Of a DNA stretch of 55,210 nt, positions 7,555 to 15,252 are shown in pieces (the stretch's first letter is position 1; every line of letters begins with the position of its first letter). Location: contig DFFU01000001.1 of the NCBI GenBank assembly GCA_002372315.1, positions 1-55,210 of the forward strand, in the 5' to 3' direction. The notes beneath the pieces are model-generated. The model was not told where the DNA came from, searched no databases, and saw nothing but the letters and a program-made list of their open reading frames with translations. Both the position numbers and the translations under genes were made by a program. The DNA is from Alphaproteobacteria bacterium UBA3768 (GTDB taxonomy: Bacteria; Pseudomonadota; Alphaproteobacteria; CAAHEQ01; UBA3637).

Positions 7555-8703
7555 TTATCTTATTTTTTGAACCCAGTGCCCACAACCACCTGTTATGCTT
7601 GTTTGGGGTATAAGCTTTAACTCCATATATATACCTGCGCTAATCGGTTGTGCGGGCGAACCTAAACTATTGTCCTTAACGAAAAACTCAAGGGTCTGCC
7701 CTGCAGGCAAGTAATATATCGTCCTTGTTTCGTCATCAGAAACAGGTTTTCCACCCCACTGCTCATTGCCTCCAATATGTATAAGCCATTGACCAACGGA
7801 ACTATCTGGATAACTATTTACCGCGTTATCCTTCTCTTCATACTTGTGCGATCTAGCATAGTACCCCCCCATATTAACCGTTTTTTTAGTCAGACCTGTC
7901 GGACCCATCGTTTGATAAGTAATCGCTTTCCACTCATTTTCTATACACATCGTATCATTACCACTTGCTTTAACTGCAAAAGAATCATTTACATCTAAAT
8001 GAGTGAATAAAACTTTATAATGACAATTACCACTAGTAATACTTTTACCAGTAGTGACGAACTTGTGGAGATCAGCATTTTGCCCCCCCCCTGCCCAGCT
8101 TATTGTTTCTGTCCGTTCGCCACAACATTGCCCTTGACGACACCACTGACCATCATTACAGCCTGCACCATCACTACAAACCTGACTTGGACACTGGGCA
8201 TGGAACACACACTCAGAACAATTCCCCTCTTTATCAAGATAGGGCTTATCAGCAGGGCAACATTTGGGTGTACATGATATGGGGCCCTCTGGACAGGTCG
8301 CCCAAGTTTGGCCCGATGGACATTTACAATCCGTTATGCCATCATTGGCTTTCCCCGCAACGCCCCCTGTATTGCTGGTGGAAGTACCAGAATAGGCCGA
8401 GCAACTAATTGCTTCACAATATCCATTTATGCATAAACCGCTTTGGCAGCAGGCACCAACGAATTCATTATTGACACGACAATTATGCCCATTCGCTCCA
8501 TCAGAGGGACAACAATAACCAATAAAACTACCATCTTCCTCCACACAGCCATGTTCACATATCATTTCCAAACAATCACCATTGGGAATGGGATCACCCA
8601 CATTATATGTTGCCCCATCATACTTTATCCAACCGGCATGGGAAATAGCTGACATCCCCAATAGTCCCGTTAACGATAATGTCATCAATAATTTTGTTTT
8701 CAT
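7555..8703 (-). CDS. Secreted cysteine-rich protein, unknown function
   Basis: A 382-residue exported protein. The start at 8701-8703 (MKTKLLMTLSLTGLLGM) has AGGGGGAATT as ribosome site and gives a clear Sec signal peptide, likely cut after SHA. The mature N-terminal region (about residues 28-205) carries 25 cysteines, several as CC pairs, in short EGF-like CPxG or C-x4-CxxG spacing. The C-terminal 170 residues have only three Cys and look like a beta-rich domain with aromatic and Gly-rich strands. The coding strand contains runs of nine and seven G, striking in this AT-rich DNA. Probably a disulphide-stabilised surface or periplasmic protein; I recognise no named family. Confidence 0.8.
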   Translation of the reverse strand: MKTKLLMTLSLTGLLGMSAISHAGWIKYDGATYNVGDPIPNGDCLEMICEHGCVEEDGSFIGYCCPSDGANGHNCRVNNEFVGACCQSGLCINGYCEAISCSAYSGTSTSNTGGVAGKANDGITDCKCPSGQTWATCPEGPISCTPKCCPADKPYLDKEGNCSECVFHAQCPSQVCSDGAGCNDGQWCRQGQCCGERTETISWAGGGQNADLHKFVTTGKSITSGNCHYKVLFTHLDVNDSFAVKASGNDTMCIENEWKAITYQTMGPTGLTKKTVNMGGYYARSHKYEEKDNAVNSYPDSSVGQWLIHIGGNEQWGGKPVSDDETRTIYYLPAGQTLEFFVKDNSLGSPAQPISAGIYMELKLIPQTSITGGCGHWVQKIR

Positions 8704-8732
8704 AATTCCCCCTATGCGCTTTAAATAGCAGT

Positions 8733-8761
8733 AGCATATCAACATTACAATTCCATGTCAA
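8733..8761 (-). promoter_or_regulatory. Promoter of the Cys-rich secreted protein
   Basis: Minus strand TTGACA (8756-8761), 17-base spacer, TATGCT (8733-8738). It drives the gene starting at 8703 and is divergent from the trcR promoter next to it. Confidence 0.7.
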
Positions 8762-8772
8762 GAAAAAATTGC

Positions 8773-8801
8773 TTGCTTTTATTGATAAAAAATGCTATAA
8801 A
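8773..8801 (+). promoter_or_regulatory. Promoter of trcR-gapR
   Basis: TTGCTT (8773-8778), 17-base spacer and TATAAA (8796-8801), 37 bases before the trcR start. Confidence 0.6.
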
Positions 8802-8837
8802 TTACGCATATCAAAAAAGTAGATGAAAGGATACACA

Positions 8838-9359
8838 ATGACTTTACCTTTAATGCCAAAAGCAACAGCCGTTTGGTTGGTAGAAAATACAGCACTTACA
8901 TTTAAACAGATTGGCGAATTTTGTGGTATGCATGCTTTGGAAATTCAAGCTATTGCAGATGGTGATGTGGCGGGACATATTATGGGACAGAATCCCATCA
9001 CCACAGGTCAACTAACAGATGAGGAAATTAAACGTTGTGAAGCCGATGAAAATGCTTGTTTAACAATGGCTACACATCCTGAAATTGAAAAGTTACTATC
9101 AAAGGGGTCAAAATTTTTATCCACATCAAAGCGGATGGTTCGTCCTGCTGCCATTTTATGGCTGGTTAAAAATCATCCTGAACTTTCCAACAGTCAAATT
9201 ATCAAGTTGGTGCGTTCAACAAAGCCAACAGTTGTGTCTATTCGCGAACGTACACACAAAAATTTAAATCAGATTCAAGCTCAAAATCCAGTGACTTTAG
9301 GCTTGTGTACAGAGGCTGATTTAAATGCCGCCGTTGCATTGGCCAATAAAAAGAAATAA
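8838..9359 (+). CDS. trcR: DUF1013 cell-cycle regulator, TrcR family
   Basis: A 173-residue protein of the alphaproteobacterial DUF1013 family, known as TrcR and annotated as a cell-cycle transcriptional regulator. I start it at the second in-frame ATG (8838, MTLPLMPKATAVWL), which has AAAGGA at the right distance; the frame extends to 8823. Landmarks are WLVENTALTFKQIGEFCGMH, a helix-turn-helix-like segment, and the later repeat-like WLVKNHPELSNSQIIKLV, so the protein looks like two related DNA-binding halves, followed by ERTHKNLNQI. It is 21 bases upstream of gapR and probably co-transcribed with it. Confidence 0.9.
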   Translation: MTLPLMPKATAVWLVENTALTFKQIGEFCGMHALEIQAIADGDVAGHIMGQNPITTGQLTDEEIKRCEADENACLTMATHPEIEKLLSKGSKFLSTSKRMVRPAAILWLVKNHPELSNSQIIKLVRSTKPTVVSIRERTHKNLNQIQAQNPVTLGLCTEADLNAAVALANKKK

Positions 9360-9380
9360 CATTTAAAAGGGGAGGACAAA

Positions 9381-9632
9381 ATGGAAGAAAATGTGGTTAG
9401 TTCTGATGCTGGACAATTAAGCAAATTTGTGGAACGCATTGAACGTTTAGAAGAAGAAAAACGTGAGTTGGGAGCCGATATTCGCGAGGTGTATGCCGAA
9501 GCCAAAGGGGCGGGTTTTGATGTAAAGGTCTTACGTCAGGTTTTACGTTTACGCAAAATGGATCCTGCCGATCGTCAAGAAACGGAATTTTTGCGCGACG
9601 AATATAAAAAATTATTGGGTATGACAGAATAA
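9381..9632 (+). CDS. gapR: Nucleoid-associated protein GapR (DUF2312)
   Basis: GapR is an alphaproteobacterial DNA-binding protein; in Caulobacter it clamps overtwisted DNA ahead of polymerases and is needed for normal replication and division. This 83-residue copy is full length. It contains the family signature FVERIERLEEEKRELGADI, EVYAEAKGAGFDVKVLRQVL and LRKMD, ending in a short helix. The start has AGGGGAGG as ribosome site. Its neighbour trcR is another conserved alphaproteobacterial regulator, so the pair forms a small chromosome/cell-cycle operon. Confidence 0.95.
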   Translation: MEENVVSSDAGQLSKFVERIERLEEEKRELGADIREVYAEAKGAGFDVKVLRQVLRLRKMDPADRQETEFLRDEYKKLLGMTE

Positions 9633-9634
9633 AT

Positions 9635-9663
9635 TTGACTCTCATAGCAATTATTCCTATTTT
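9635..9663 (+). promoter_or_regulatory. Promoter downstream of gapR
   Basis: TTGACT (9635-9640), 17-base spacer, TATTTT (9658-9663). It begins just after the gapR stop and would drive the exported protein gene at 9683. Confidence 0.55.
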
Positions 9664-9682
9664 ATAGAAGAAGGGGGATCAC

Positions 9683-10009
9683 ATGAAATATTCCATTTTG
9701 ATACTTGTGCTTTTATATGCTTTTCAAGCATCTGCAGAAAAGTTATCTGGACAAATTTTGCGCGTACGTGATAACATTGCTTACATCCAAACAACCGATG
9801 GAAAAAAGATTCCCCTTATCTTGGATGATAACACCTATTATCGCAAAAAGAAAGTCTTAAAAAAAAGCAGGCGTACTGTTGAAGCTCCAGAGTATTATTT
9901 ACCTTTGATGAGTAAAGGGGATCGCATCACTTTAACTTATGATCCTGAAACAGAGGACAAAACAACAGGCGCTATTAAAGCATCTGATATCTTAATTATT
10001 ACAGATTAG
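9683..10009 (+). CDS. Small exported protein, unknown function
   Basis: A 108-residue protein with a clear Sec signal peptide (MKYSILILVLLYAFQASA, cut before Glu). The mature part has alternating hydrophobic/polar stretches (GQILRVRDNIAYIQTTDGKK, LPLMSKGDRITLTYD) that would fit a small beta-barrel or OB-like fold, with a basic YYRKKKVLKKSRR insert. It starts after a strong AGAAGGGGG ribosome site. No family recognised. Its stop codon overlaps that of the convergent lipoprotein gene by four bases. Confidence 0.75.
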   Translation: MKYSILILVLLYAFQASAEKLSGQILRVRDNIAYIQTTDGKKIPLILDDNTYYRKKKVLKKSRRTVEAPEYYLPLMSKGDRITLTYDPETEDKTTGAIKASDILIITD

Positions 10010-10290
10010 ATGCACTTATAAAAAGCAGTTGCAGGTGTTACCAAAGAACAGCTAAAGTACTTTTTGGTATCAAATTGTATTTTTCTTTTGGTCTGTGCGC
10101 ATGACTCTTTAGCCAAATTTTCCACTTGTTCCATATTTGACCATAAAGGATTATAACAAATAGCCGCACGATCGGGCGTTGATTGCCCCACCATTGTAGG
10201 TTGACCTGCCTCATGACGCGCATCCACAAATGGTTCAAACTGAGCACACGCTGATATAAATAAGAAAGAAAAAATAAATACTTTTTTCAT
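10006..10290 (-). CDS. Small lipoprotein, unknown function
   Basis: A 94-residue protein starting MKKVFIFSFLFISAC, a lipoprotein signal with the lipidated Cys at 15. The mature chain has four more Cys (45, 63, 81, 93) that may form disulphides. Its ATG overlaps the mscS stop (ATGA at 10287-10290), so it is translated with the channel gene as the last gene of a carD-mscS-lipoprotein operon. Function unknown. Confidence 0.75.
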   Translation of the reverse strand: MKKVFIFSFLFISACAQFEPFVDARHEAGQPTMVGQSTPDRAAICYNPLWSNMEQVENLAKESCAQTKRKIQFDTKKYFSCSLVTPATAFYKCI

Positions 10291-11222
10291 TTTTGTATAT
10301 GCACCACCCGCTGCGGAAAAGGAATTTCAATGCCATTTTCTTTTAAGGCATTCCAAATAGCAAACATCAATGCACTTCGCACAGATAATCCTGCCGTTGC
10401 ATCTTTGATATAGGCACGAACTTCAAATTGGACACTGTTATCCCCAAATTCCGTCAGGAAAACAGAAGGTGTCAGTGTTTTGGAAAGTCCCTCAACTCTT
10501 TGCGTACAATCTAATAAGATTTGGCGTACTTTTTCCATATCCGAATCATAGGAAACACCAACAGAAACAATAATGCGCCCCGATTTATTGGGTTTTGTGA
10601 TATTCACAACATTACCCGACAAAATACTAGAATTTGGAATTAAAACGTGCGCTTTATCAAATGTTTCTAACTCAGTTGCACGAATACGAATATTTGTGAC
10701 AATTCCCTCTTGTCCATCCACACGAATCCAATCCCCAACAGCAATGGGACGCTCAAATAGTAACAATAATCCCGAAATAAAATTATTGATAATGTTTTGC
10801 ATACCGAACCCAATGCCCACAGATAAGGCCCCCAAAACAATGGCCAAATTTTGAAGTTTCAACCCCAGAAAAGAAAGTGTCCCCCACAGTGCGATAATCC
10901 AACCAATATATCCCACAAATTTAACCAAAGAATAAAAAGAGCCTTTATCCGACTGGGGATGTTTTTCCACCCAATGAATAATCATTTTCTTTAGGCAACG
11001 AAAAACATACAACACCAGTGACATGAAAACAAGAGCTTGTAAAATATTACTTAAACTGACGTTAGGCAACTCTAAACCTGGAAAAATCTTCTGAATAACT
11101 TGAGGATATTTCCACGCATAGTAAAGTGACAACAAAACAACAGCCCATATACTCACCTGAGCCAAAATAACGATTCCTTTACGAATTTTCGAATCTGGTT
11201 CCAAAAAAACAGGACGTTTCAT
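10287..11222 (-). CDS. Small-conductance mechanosensitive channel, MscS family
   Basis: Tension-gated membrane channel that releases solutes on hypo-osmotic shock. The product has 311 residues, with hydrophobic segments at about 17-37, 57-77, 98-118 and the pore-lining stretch LGALSVGIGFGMQNIINNFI, followed by the conserved LLLLFERPIAVGDWIRVDGQ junction, the beta domain and the mixed C-terminal domain ending near FPQRVVHI. That is the MscS/MscK core without a large periplasmic extension. The GAGGGGG ribosome site lies in the 17-base gap after carD. Confidence 0.93.
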   Translation of the reverse strand: MKRPVFLEPDSKIRKGIVILAQVSIWAVVLLSLYYAWKYPQVIQKIFPGLELPNVSLSNILQALVFMSLVLYVFRCLKKMIIHWVEKHPQSDKGSFYSLVKFVGYIGWIIALWGTLSFLGLKLQNLAIVLGALSVGIGFGMQNIINNFISGLLLLFERPIAVGDWIRVDGQEGIVTNIRIRATELETFDKAHVLIPNSSILSGNVVNITKPNKSGRIIVSVGVSYDSDMEKVRQILLDCTQRVEGLSKTLTPSVFLTEFGDNSVQFEVRAYIKDATAGLSVRSALMFAIWNALKENGIEIPFPQRVVHIQK

Positions 11223-11239
11223 ATTCCCCCTCTTTCAAA

Positions 11240-11755
11240 TTATGCAATTGTTTTTTCTTCTGCTTTTTGCAAAATGGTTTCCAATTGATTAATCGCCTCC
11301 ACCTCAGAAATCTTCTGAACAACTGCATACTCAGGGGCTAATCTTGAAAAAGCCTTTTCATAAAATTGCTTTTCACTGTAATTTTGAGTTGCCAAAGAAG
11401 GATCATGATACAATTCACGCACAACTTCCGCCAGAGCAACAGGATCTCCCGACGCAATTTTATTTGTGTACTCCGCAGACCTTTTCGCCCATGGCTGACG
11501 ACGCACCTTATTTTGCGATTTCAAAGTTGAAATAACGGTTTCCATTACAGCAGGAGAAGCAACAGACCTGAGCCCTTTATTCACCGCACTCTCACTTGGA
11601 ATACGCATTGTAAACTTATCTTTTTCAAAATGGATCGCCAATAAATCCACATTCTTACCAGCAATAGAAGCATTTTGTCGCTCTCTCACTTGCCCCACCC
11701 CATGCGCAGGATAAACAACAAAATCGCCAGGATTAAAAGTAAAATCTTTACTCAT
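11240..11755 (-). CDS. carD: CarD/CdnL family transcription regulator
   Basis: RNA polymerase-binding regulator that stabilises open promoter complexes, notably at rRNA promoters. The 171-residue protein opens with the CarD interaction domain (FNPGDFVVYPAHGVGQV, binding the RNAP beta subunit), then MRIPSESAVNKGLRSVAS, and a helical C-terminal domain with KVRRQPWAKRSAEYTNKI including the conserved Trp that contacts the promoter. It is first of an operon with mscS. Upstream, TACAAT can be read on the minus strand (11793-11798) without a good -35. Confidence 0.95.
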   Translation of the reverse strand: MSKDFTFNPGDFVVYPAHGVGQVRERQNASIAGKNVDLLAIHFEKDKFTMRIPSESAVNKGLRSVASPAVMETVISTLKSQNKVRRQPWAKRSAEYTNKIASGDPVALAEVVRELYHDPSLATQNYSEKQFYEKAFSRLAPEYAVVQKISEVEAINQLETILQKAEEKTIA

Positions 11756-11869
11756 TTCTTTTCATTCCTTTCGTTTTGTTCAAGATGAGCACATTGTAGC
11801 ATATTTTTATTTTTTTTTCCAGTAAAAAATACAAAAATCCTTTTTTTATTATATACACACAAATATCTC

Positions 11870-11898
11870 TTGACCTTTCTTTAAAAAGGGAATATATT
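11870..11898 (+). promoter_or_regulatory. Promoter of the parvulin gene
   Basis: TTGACC (11870-11875), 17-base spacer, TATATT (11893-11898), about 35 bases before the start codon at 11934. Confidence 0.7.
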
Positions 11899-11933
11899 TT
11901 CGTTCATCGTTATAGAAAAAGGGGAGAATCTAG

Positions 11934-12977
11934 ATGATAAAAAAATTTGCAAAAAAAATCACAAAAGAACCCAAAAAAGGGCATGATATTGTAGTGGCAC
12001 CAGTGAATTTACCCGTAAAGATTGAATCCAAAAAAGAGTCTTTATCGTTTTCTGGGCTTGTTGGTTGGACAACATTAACGATTGGGGCAATCATAGTCAT
12101 TGGCGCTATTACGTATAAAACAACAACACTTTATCAAATGGCACAGCCCAAACCAATACCCTGTATCAGCTGTGCAAAAGTTATTTTTCATGCTCCTGAA
12201 CCAGCACCTGTTATTGAACCTGAGCCCATTCCAGAAAATGTTGTTGCTTTGGTGGGAGATGAACGAATCACAATTGAACAGGTACAAGAATTTGTAAATG
12301 ATATCCCCCAATTAAAAGAAGTGCCCTTTGAACAGGTCTATCCCAAAATGTTGGACTTGGTCATCAATAATAAGTTGGTGGAGATGGGGGCCACAGAAAT
12401 GGGAATTCCTGAACATCCCGAAATCAAAAAAATGATTCGTGTGGCCAAAGACCAAATCATCACACAAGCCTATTTAACCCAGCTATTGGATAAGTCAATC
12501 ACAGAAAAGGATTTACAGGATTTATATGCTGAACAGGTCAAAGCTTTTCAACCAAAAGATGAAATTCGTGCGCGCCATATTTTGTTGGGAACAGAGGAGC
12601 AGGCGAGAAATACTTTGATTCAATTGCAGGCAGGTGCTGATTTTGCAGCGCTAGCCAATCAAAAATCATTGGATAAAAATGCCCCTGATGGCGAATTGGG
12701 ATATTTTACAAAAGAAATGATGATTCCTGAATTTGCTGAGGCCGTGTTTAAAATGCAAAAGGGTGAATTATCAGCCCCTGTGCAAACCGCTTTTGGGTGG
12801 CATATTGTTCAAGTTTTGGATCGCCGTCAAACAGAGCCCCCCTCATTTGAATCCCAAAAAGATCAGTTACGTCAAACTGCTATGGAACGCAAGTTGCCCC
12901 AAATCCTGTTAAAAGAAAGGTTGCGACGGGATGTCAAAATATTGCGCCCTAAAGCAGATGGGACACCTTCGGAATAA
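11934..12977 (+). CDS. Membrane-anchored parvulin-type peptidyl-prolyl isomerase
   Basis: A 347-residue SurA/PpiD/PrsA-like folding helper. A basic N-terminal segment (about 40 residues) precedes one membrane span (residues 40-62), placing the rest in the periplasm. A Pro/Glu-rich linker leads to a SurA_N-like helical domain, starting with VVALVGDERITIEQVQEFV, and then one parvulin (rotamase) domain with RARHILLGT, GADFAALANQKSLD, GELGYFTKEMMIPEFAEAVF and TAFGWHIVQVLDRR, all family landmarks. A dibasic, Lys-rich C-terminus follows. It has its own promoter and terminator and appears to be a single-gene unit. Confidence 0.92.
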   Translation: MIKKFAKKITKEPKKGHDIVVAPVNLPVKIESKKESLSFSGLVGWTTLTIGAIIVIGAITYKTTTLYQMAQPKPIPCISCAKVIFHAPEPAPVIEPEPIPENVVALVGDERITIEQVQEFVNDIPQLKEVPFEQVYPKMLDLVINNKLVEMGATEMGIPEHPEIKKMIRVAKDQIITQAYLTQLLDKSITEKDLQDLYAEQVKAFQPKDEIRARHILLGTEEQARNTLIQLQAGADFAALANQKSLDKNAPDGELGYFTKEMMIPEFAEAVFKMQKGELSAPVQTAFGWHIVQVLDRRQTEPPSFESQKDQLRQTAMERKLPQILLKERLRRDVKILRPKADGTPSE

Positions 12978-12982
12978 AAATT

Positions 12983-13006
12983 ATCCCCCTTTTACGGGGG
13001 ATTTTT
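12983..13006 (+). terminator. Bidirectional intrinsic terminator
   Basis: ATCCCCC/GGGGGAT 7-bp stem (12983-12989, 12996-13002) with TTTT after it on the plus strand and A residues before it, so it can serve both the parvulin gene and the convergent TM2 gene. Confidence 0.85.
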
Positions 13007-13712
13007 AAAATGAAATTATCAAGGCTCCATCTGAATTTTCATGTATTTTCGGGTGGTATTTCAACATTGCTTTTTTTAACTTTTGATCTACATTCAAAAG
13101 ACTAATCTCCCCACCTGGTGCAACCTTACATTGCCCTACATAATATTGGATTTCATTGGGTATCTGTAATAAAGAATCACAACTTTGGATACCTTGAATA
13201 CCATTACCACCATTTATAGCCATAGAAATAATTTGAACTTGTGAGACATAATTCAATAACTCATTACTGCGATACTTATTCATCGCTGACGAATAGCCGA
13301 AAGTCATACCTGTCGCTATTATAAATATTACCGCTGAGTAATTGAGTAATCCCCATATACCAAAGACATATTTTGCAATTTTACAGGGCTGAAACTCATC
13401 CCCATGTCCATCGGTATGAATTGTAAAAATATTTATAACAGCCCAAAATTCCGTCAAAACACTCCCAATGAAAAAAGTCAAAAGTGTGATCAATAGTTGA
13501 GTTAATCCCCTTTTCCAACGGCCCACATAAAAGTTATGTATTCCAAAATACCCCAAGAAAAAAGCCAATAACACATACGCTAATTGACTTTTATTCCCAT
13601 AAGAATTTTCAGGGTTTAAAATTTTGTTTTTTTTACGTTCAAAATCTTCTTCTGAAATGATTCCTTGTCTTTTTAAATCAAAAAGTTTTTCTAAATCTTC
13701 TAAGTTACTCAT
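13005..13712 (-). CDS. SHOCT and TM2 domain membrane protein
   Basis: I start this gene at 13710-13712 (MSNLEDLEKLFDLKRQG), which has AAGGAGG five bases upstream; the open frame reaches 13838 but would run through a terminator. The 235-residue product begins with a short SHOCT-like helix pair (LFDLKRQGIISEEDFERKK), followed by a TM2 domain (AYVLLAFFLGYFGIHNFYVG and a second span LLITLLTFFIGSVL), a third hydrophobic segment (YSAVIFIIATG) and about 100 residues with four Cys, perhaps extracytoplasmic. SHOCT-TM2 proteins are widespread but of unknown biochemical role. Confidence 0.8.
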   Translation of the reverse strand: MSNLEDLEKLFDLKRQGIISEEDFERKKNKILNPENSYGNKSQLAYVLLAFFLGYFGIHNFYVGRWKRGLTQLLITLLTFFIGSVLTEFWAVINIFTIHTDGHGDEFQPCKIAKYVFGIWGLLNYSAVIFIIATGMTFGYSSAMNKYRSNELLNYVSQVQIISMAINGGNGIQGIQSCDSLLQIPNEIQYYVGQCKVAPGGEISLLNVDQKLKKAMLKYHPKIHENSDGALIISF

Positions 13713-13736
13713 ATTTCCTCCTTTTCTGCATGTTGC

Positions 13737-13765
13737 GTTATAGCACACATTATTTATAAAGACAA
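13737..13765 (-). promoter_or_regulatory. Promoter of the TM2 protein gene
   Basis: Minus strand TTGTCT (13760-13765), 17-base spacer, TATAAC (13737-13742). It starts directly after the U-run of the micro-gene terminator, so the TM2 gene has an independent unit. Confidence 0.6.
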
Positions 13766-13766
13766 G

Positions 13767-13794
13767 AAAAAAGGCATTGAATTGAATCAATGCC
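13767..13794 (-). terminator. Intrinsic terminator of the 17-codon gene
   Basis: GGCATTGA/TCAATGCC perfect 8-bp stem (13773-13794) with a 6-base loop, followed on the minus strand by six T (13767-13772). Confidence 0.9.
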
Positions 13795-13801
13795 CTTACT
13801 G

Positions 13802-13855
13802 TTATTTTTTGGAACCTTTTTTGGTACCGCAGCCACAATCTTGATTTTCTGCCAT
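13802..13855 (-). CDS. 17-residue CGCG micro-protein
   Basis: A very short reading frame encoding MAENQDCGCGTKKGSKK. Support: a strong GGGGGTGA ribosome site five bases before the ATG, a TTGACA -35 upstream (13903-13908) with TTTTAA 18 bases on, and a perfect terminator eight bases after the stop. The transcript would be only about 105 bases, a single-gene unit. The CGCG motif resembles the CACG motifs of the Cys-rich protein at 6463-6654. The alternative is that the RNA itself is the product; the tidy ribosome site argues for translation. Confidence 0.6.
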   Translation of the reverse strand: MAENQDCGCGTKKGSKK

Positions 13856-13878
13856 TGCAATCACCCCCTTTCTTTTTT

Positions 13879-13908
13879 TTAAAAGGGATTTCATTTTTTG
13901 CTTGTCAA
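13879..13908 (-). promoter_or_regulatory. Promoter of the micro-gene
   Basis: Minus strand TTGACA (13903-13908) with TTTTAA (13879-13884) after an 18-base spacer. The -35 overlaps by five bases the -35 of the divergent lipoprotein promoter (13902-13907). Confidence 0.5.
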
Positions 13909-13930
13909 TTCAACTTTCGTTTGCTATTAT
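13902..13930 (+). promoter_or_regulatory. Promoter of a leaderless lipoprotein gene
   Basis: TTGTCA (13902-13907), 17-base spacer, TATTAT (13925-13930). Transcription should start about seven bases later, exactly at the ATG at 13937; no ribosome site is visible upstream. Confidence 0.7.
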
Positions 13931-13936
13931 AAAATC

Positions 13937-14314
13937 ATGAAAAAAATATTTTTTATTTTTGTTTTGTTGTTATCGGGATGTGCCTATAGAAATCCTTTAG
14001 ATTCTGCAGATTTTCGTTTTCAAACCCTAAATACGCCACCCTATGTTATTTCCAGTTGGTACCGTATCAGTGAGCAAGGCCAGCCTTTAACTGTGTATGT
14101 TGAAAAAACTGTTTTGGATGAACAGGTTCGTCATGAAGCTGTACAGGATCCATCCCCCAATGTTGCCTATGTGGCACGCCCTTGTCAATATTTTCAAACA
14201 GATATATGTCATAAACCTGTTTCTATTGGCAATTCAAATAAGGCCATTAACCAAGCAATTCGTCAACTACAAAAAAAAGCCGCAACAGATGAAATTAAAA
14301 TAAAGGGGATGTAA
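13937..14314 (+). CDS. Lipoprotein, unknown function, probably leaderless
   Basis: A 125-residue lipoprotein starting MKKIFFIFVLLLSGC, with the lipobox LSGC (Cys 15). The in-frame codon at 13898 lies upstream of the promoter and is rejected. The mature protein shows SSWYRISEQGQPLTVYVE and PCQYFQTDICHKP (two Cys) and a Lys-rich C-terminal helix; no named family recognised. The promoter puts the transcription start on the ATG itself, so the mRNA is probably leaderless. The stop overlaps the next start (TAATG), coupling it to the ELM1-family gene. Confidence 0.8.
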   Translation: MKKIFFIFVLLLSGCAYRNPLDSADFRFQTLNTPPYVISSWYRISEQGQPLTVYVEKTVLDEQVRHEAVQDPSPNVAYVARPCQYFQTDICHKPVSIGNSNKAINQAIRQLQKKAATDEIKIKGM

Positions 14315-15252
14315 TGATTTGGATTTTGGCAGATGATCGGGCAGGCAATGTCAACCAACTGTTAGGCATTGCCGAAGCATTGAATGTGCCTTTTGAACGC
14401 AAGGATATACAGTATAATAAATGGGTAAGACTGCCCAATTTTTTACGCGGCTCTACTTTTATTGGTATTACTAAAGACTCCAGACAAAATTTAAAAGCCC
14501 CTTGGCCACAGGTTGTATTAAGTGCGGGACGTCGTTCTTTTCCTGTGGCATCTGCCATTCGGCGCTTATCTGGTGGAAAAACAAAAGTTGTACAACTTAT
14601 GAATCCTGGTAAATGGGAAGAAAAAAAATGCGATTTATTGATCTTACCAGAACATGATCAACATGAAAAAGCGTGCAATATTATGCAGGTTTTAGGAACG
14701 CCTCATCGTGTTACAGAAAAAAAATTGACCCTAGAAAAAAAACATTGGCAACCTCTTTTTAACAACTATCCATCAGCACGTTTGGGATTGATTATCGGTG
14801 GTGCAACAAAGGATCATCCTTTTACTATACAGGCAGCACAACAATTGGTGGATGAAGTCAAAAAAATGAAAGCCAAAAGTTTGTTGATTACAACTTCACG
14901 TCGTACTCCAAAAGAAGTGGTTGAACTGTTGGAAAAACAATTACCGGAGCCCAAGTTTTTTTATAAGTTTGGCGATAAAAGTGAAAATCCGTATTTTGGA
15001 ATTCTTTCAATGGCAGATCAAATTATAGTGACAGGTGATTCTATGTCCATGTGCAGTGAATGTTGTGCCACAGCTAAGCCCGTTTTTATTTTTGCGTCTC
15101 ATGAAATGATTGGGGCAAAGCATGCCCGTTTTCATCAATCTTTATATGAAAAAGGTTATGCGGCTCCTTTGGGGAATAAGGAAGTAAAACCCAAAGTTCG
15201 ACTTAATCCAGCCCTAAAAATTGCTCAACGAATCAGAAAGGAGTTTTTATGA
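14314..15252 (+). CDS. ELM1/DUF1022 family protein (nucleotide-diphospho-sugar binding-like)
   Basis: A 312-residue protein of the family named after plant mitochondrial fission protein ELM1, common in alphaproteobacteria and resembling GT-B glycosyltransferases. Landmarks are the opening WILADDRAGNVNQLLGIAEAL, VVLSAGRRSFPVASAIRRLS, LGLIIGGATKDHPF, LLITTSRRTP and ADQIIVTGDSMSMCSECCAT, the last like a nucleotide-sugar binding motif. The biochemical activity is not established. It overlaps its upstream lipoprotein by one base and thyX by four (ATGA at 15249-15252). Confidence 0.88.
   Translation: MIWILADDRAGNVNQLLGIAEALNVPFERKDIQYNKWVRLPNFLRGSTFIGITKDSRQNLKAPWPQVVLSAGRRSFPVASAIRRLSGGKTKVVQLMNPGKWEEKKCDLLILPEHDQHEKACNIMQVLGTPHRVTEKKLTLEKKHWQPLFNNYPSARLGLIIGGATKDHPFTIQAAQQLVDEVKKMKAKSLLITTSRRTPKEVVELLEKQLPEPKFFYKFGDKSENPYFGILSMADQIIVTGDSMSMCSECCATAKPVFIFASHEMIGAKHARFHQSLYEKGYAAPLGNKEVKPKVRLNPALKIAQRIRKEFL

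Noticed and set aside
13713..13838. N-terminal extension of the TM2 protein
   Set aside because: Would cross a perfect terminator and a promoter; AAGGAGG precedes the ATG at 13712.
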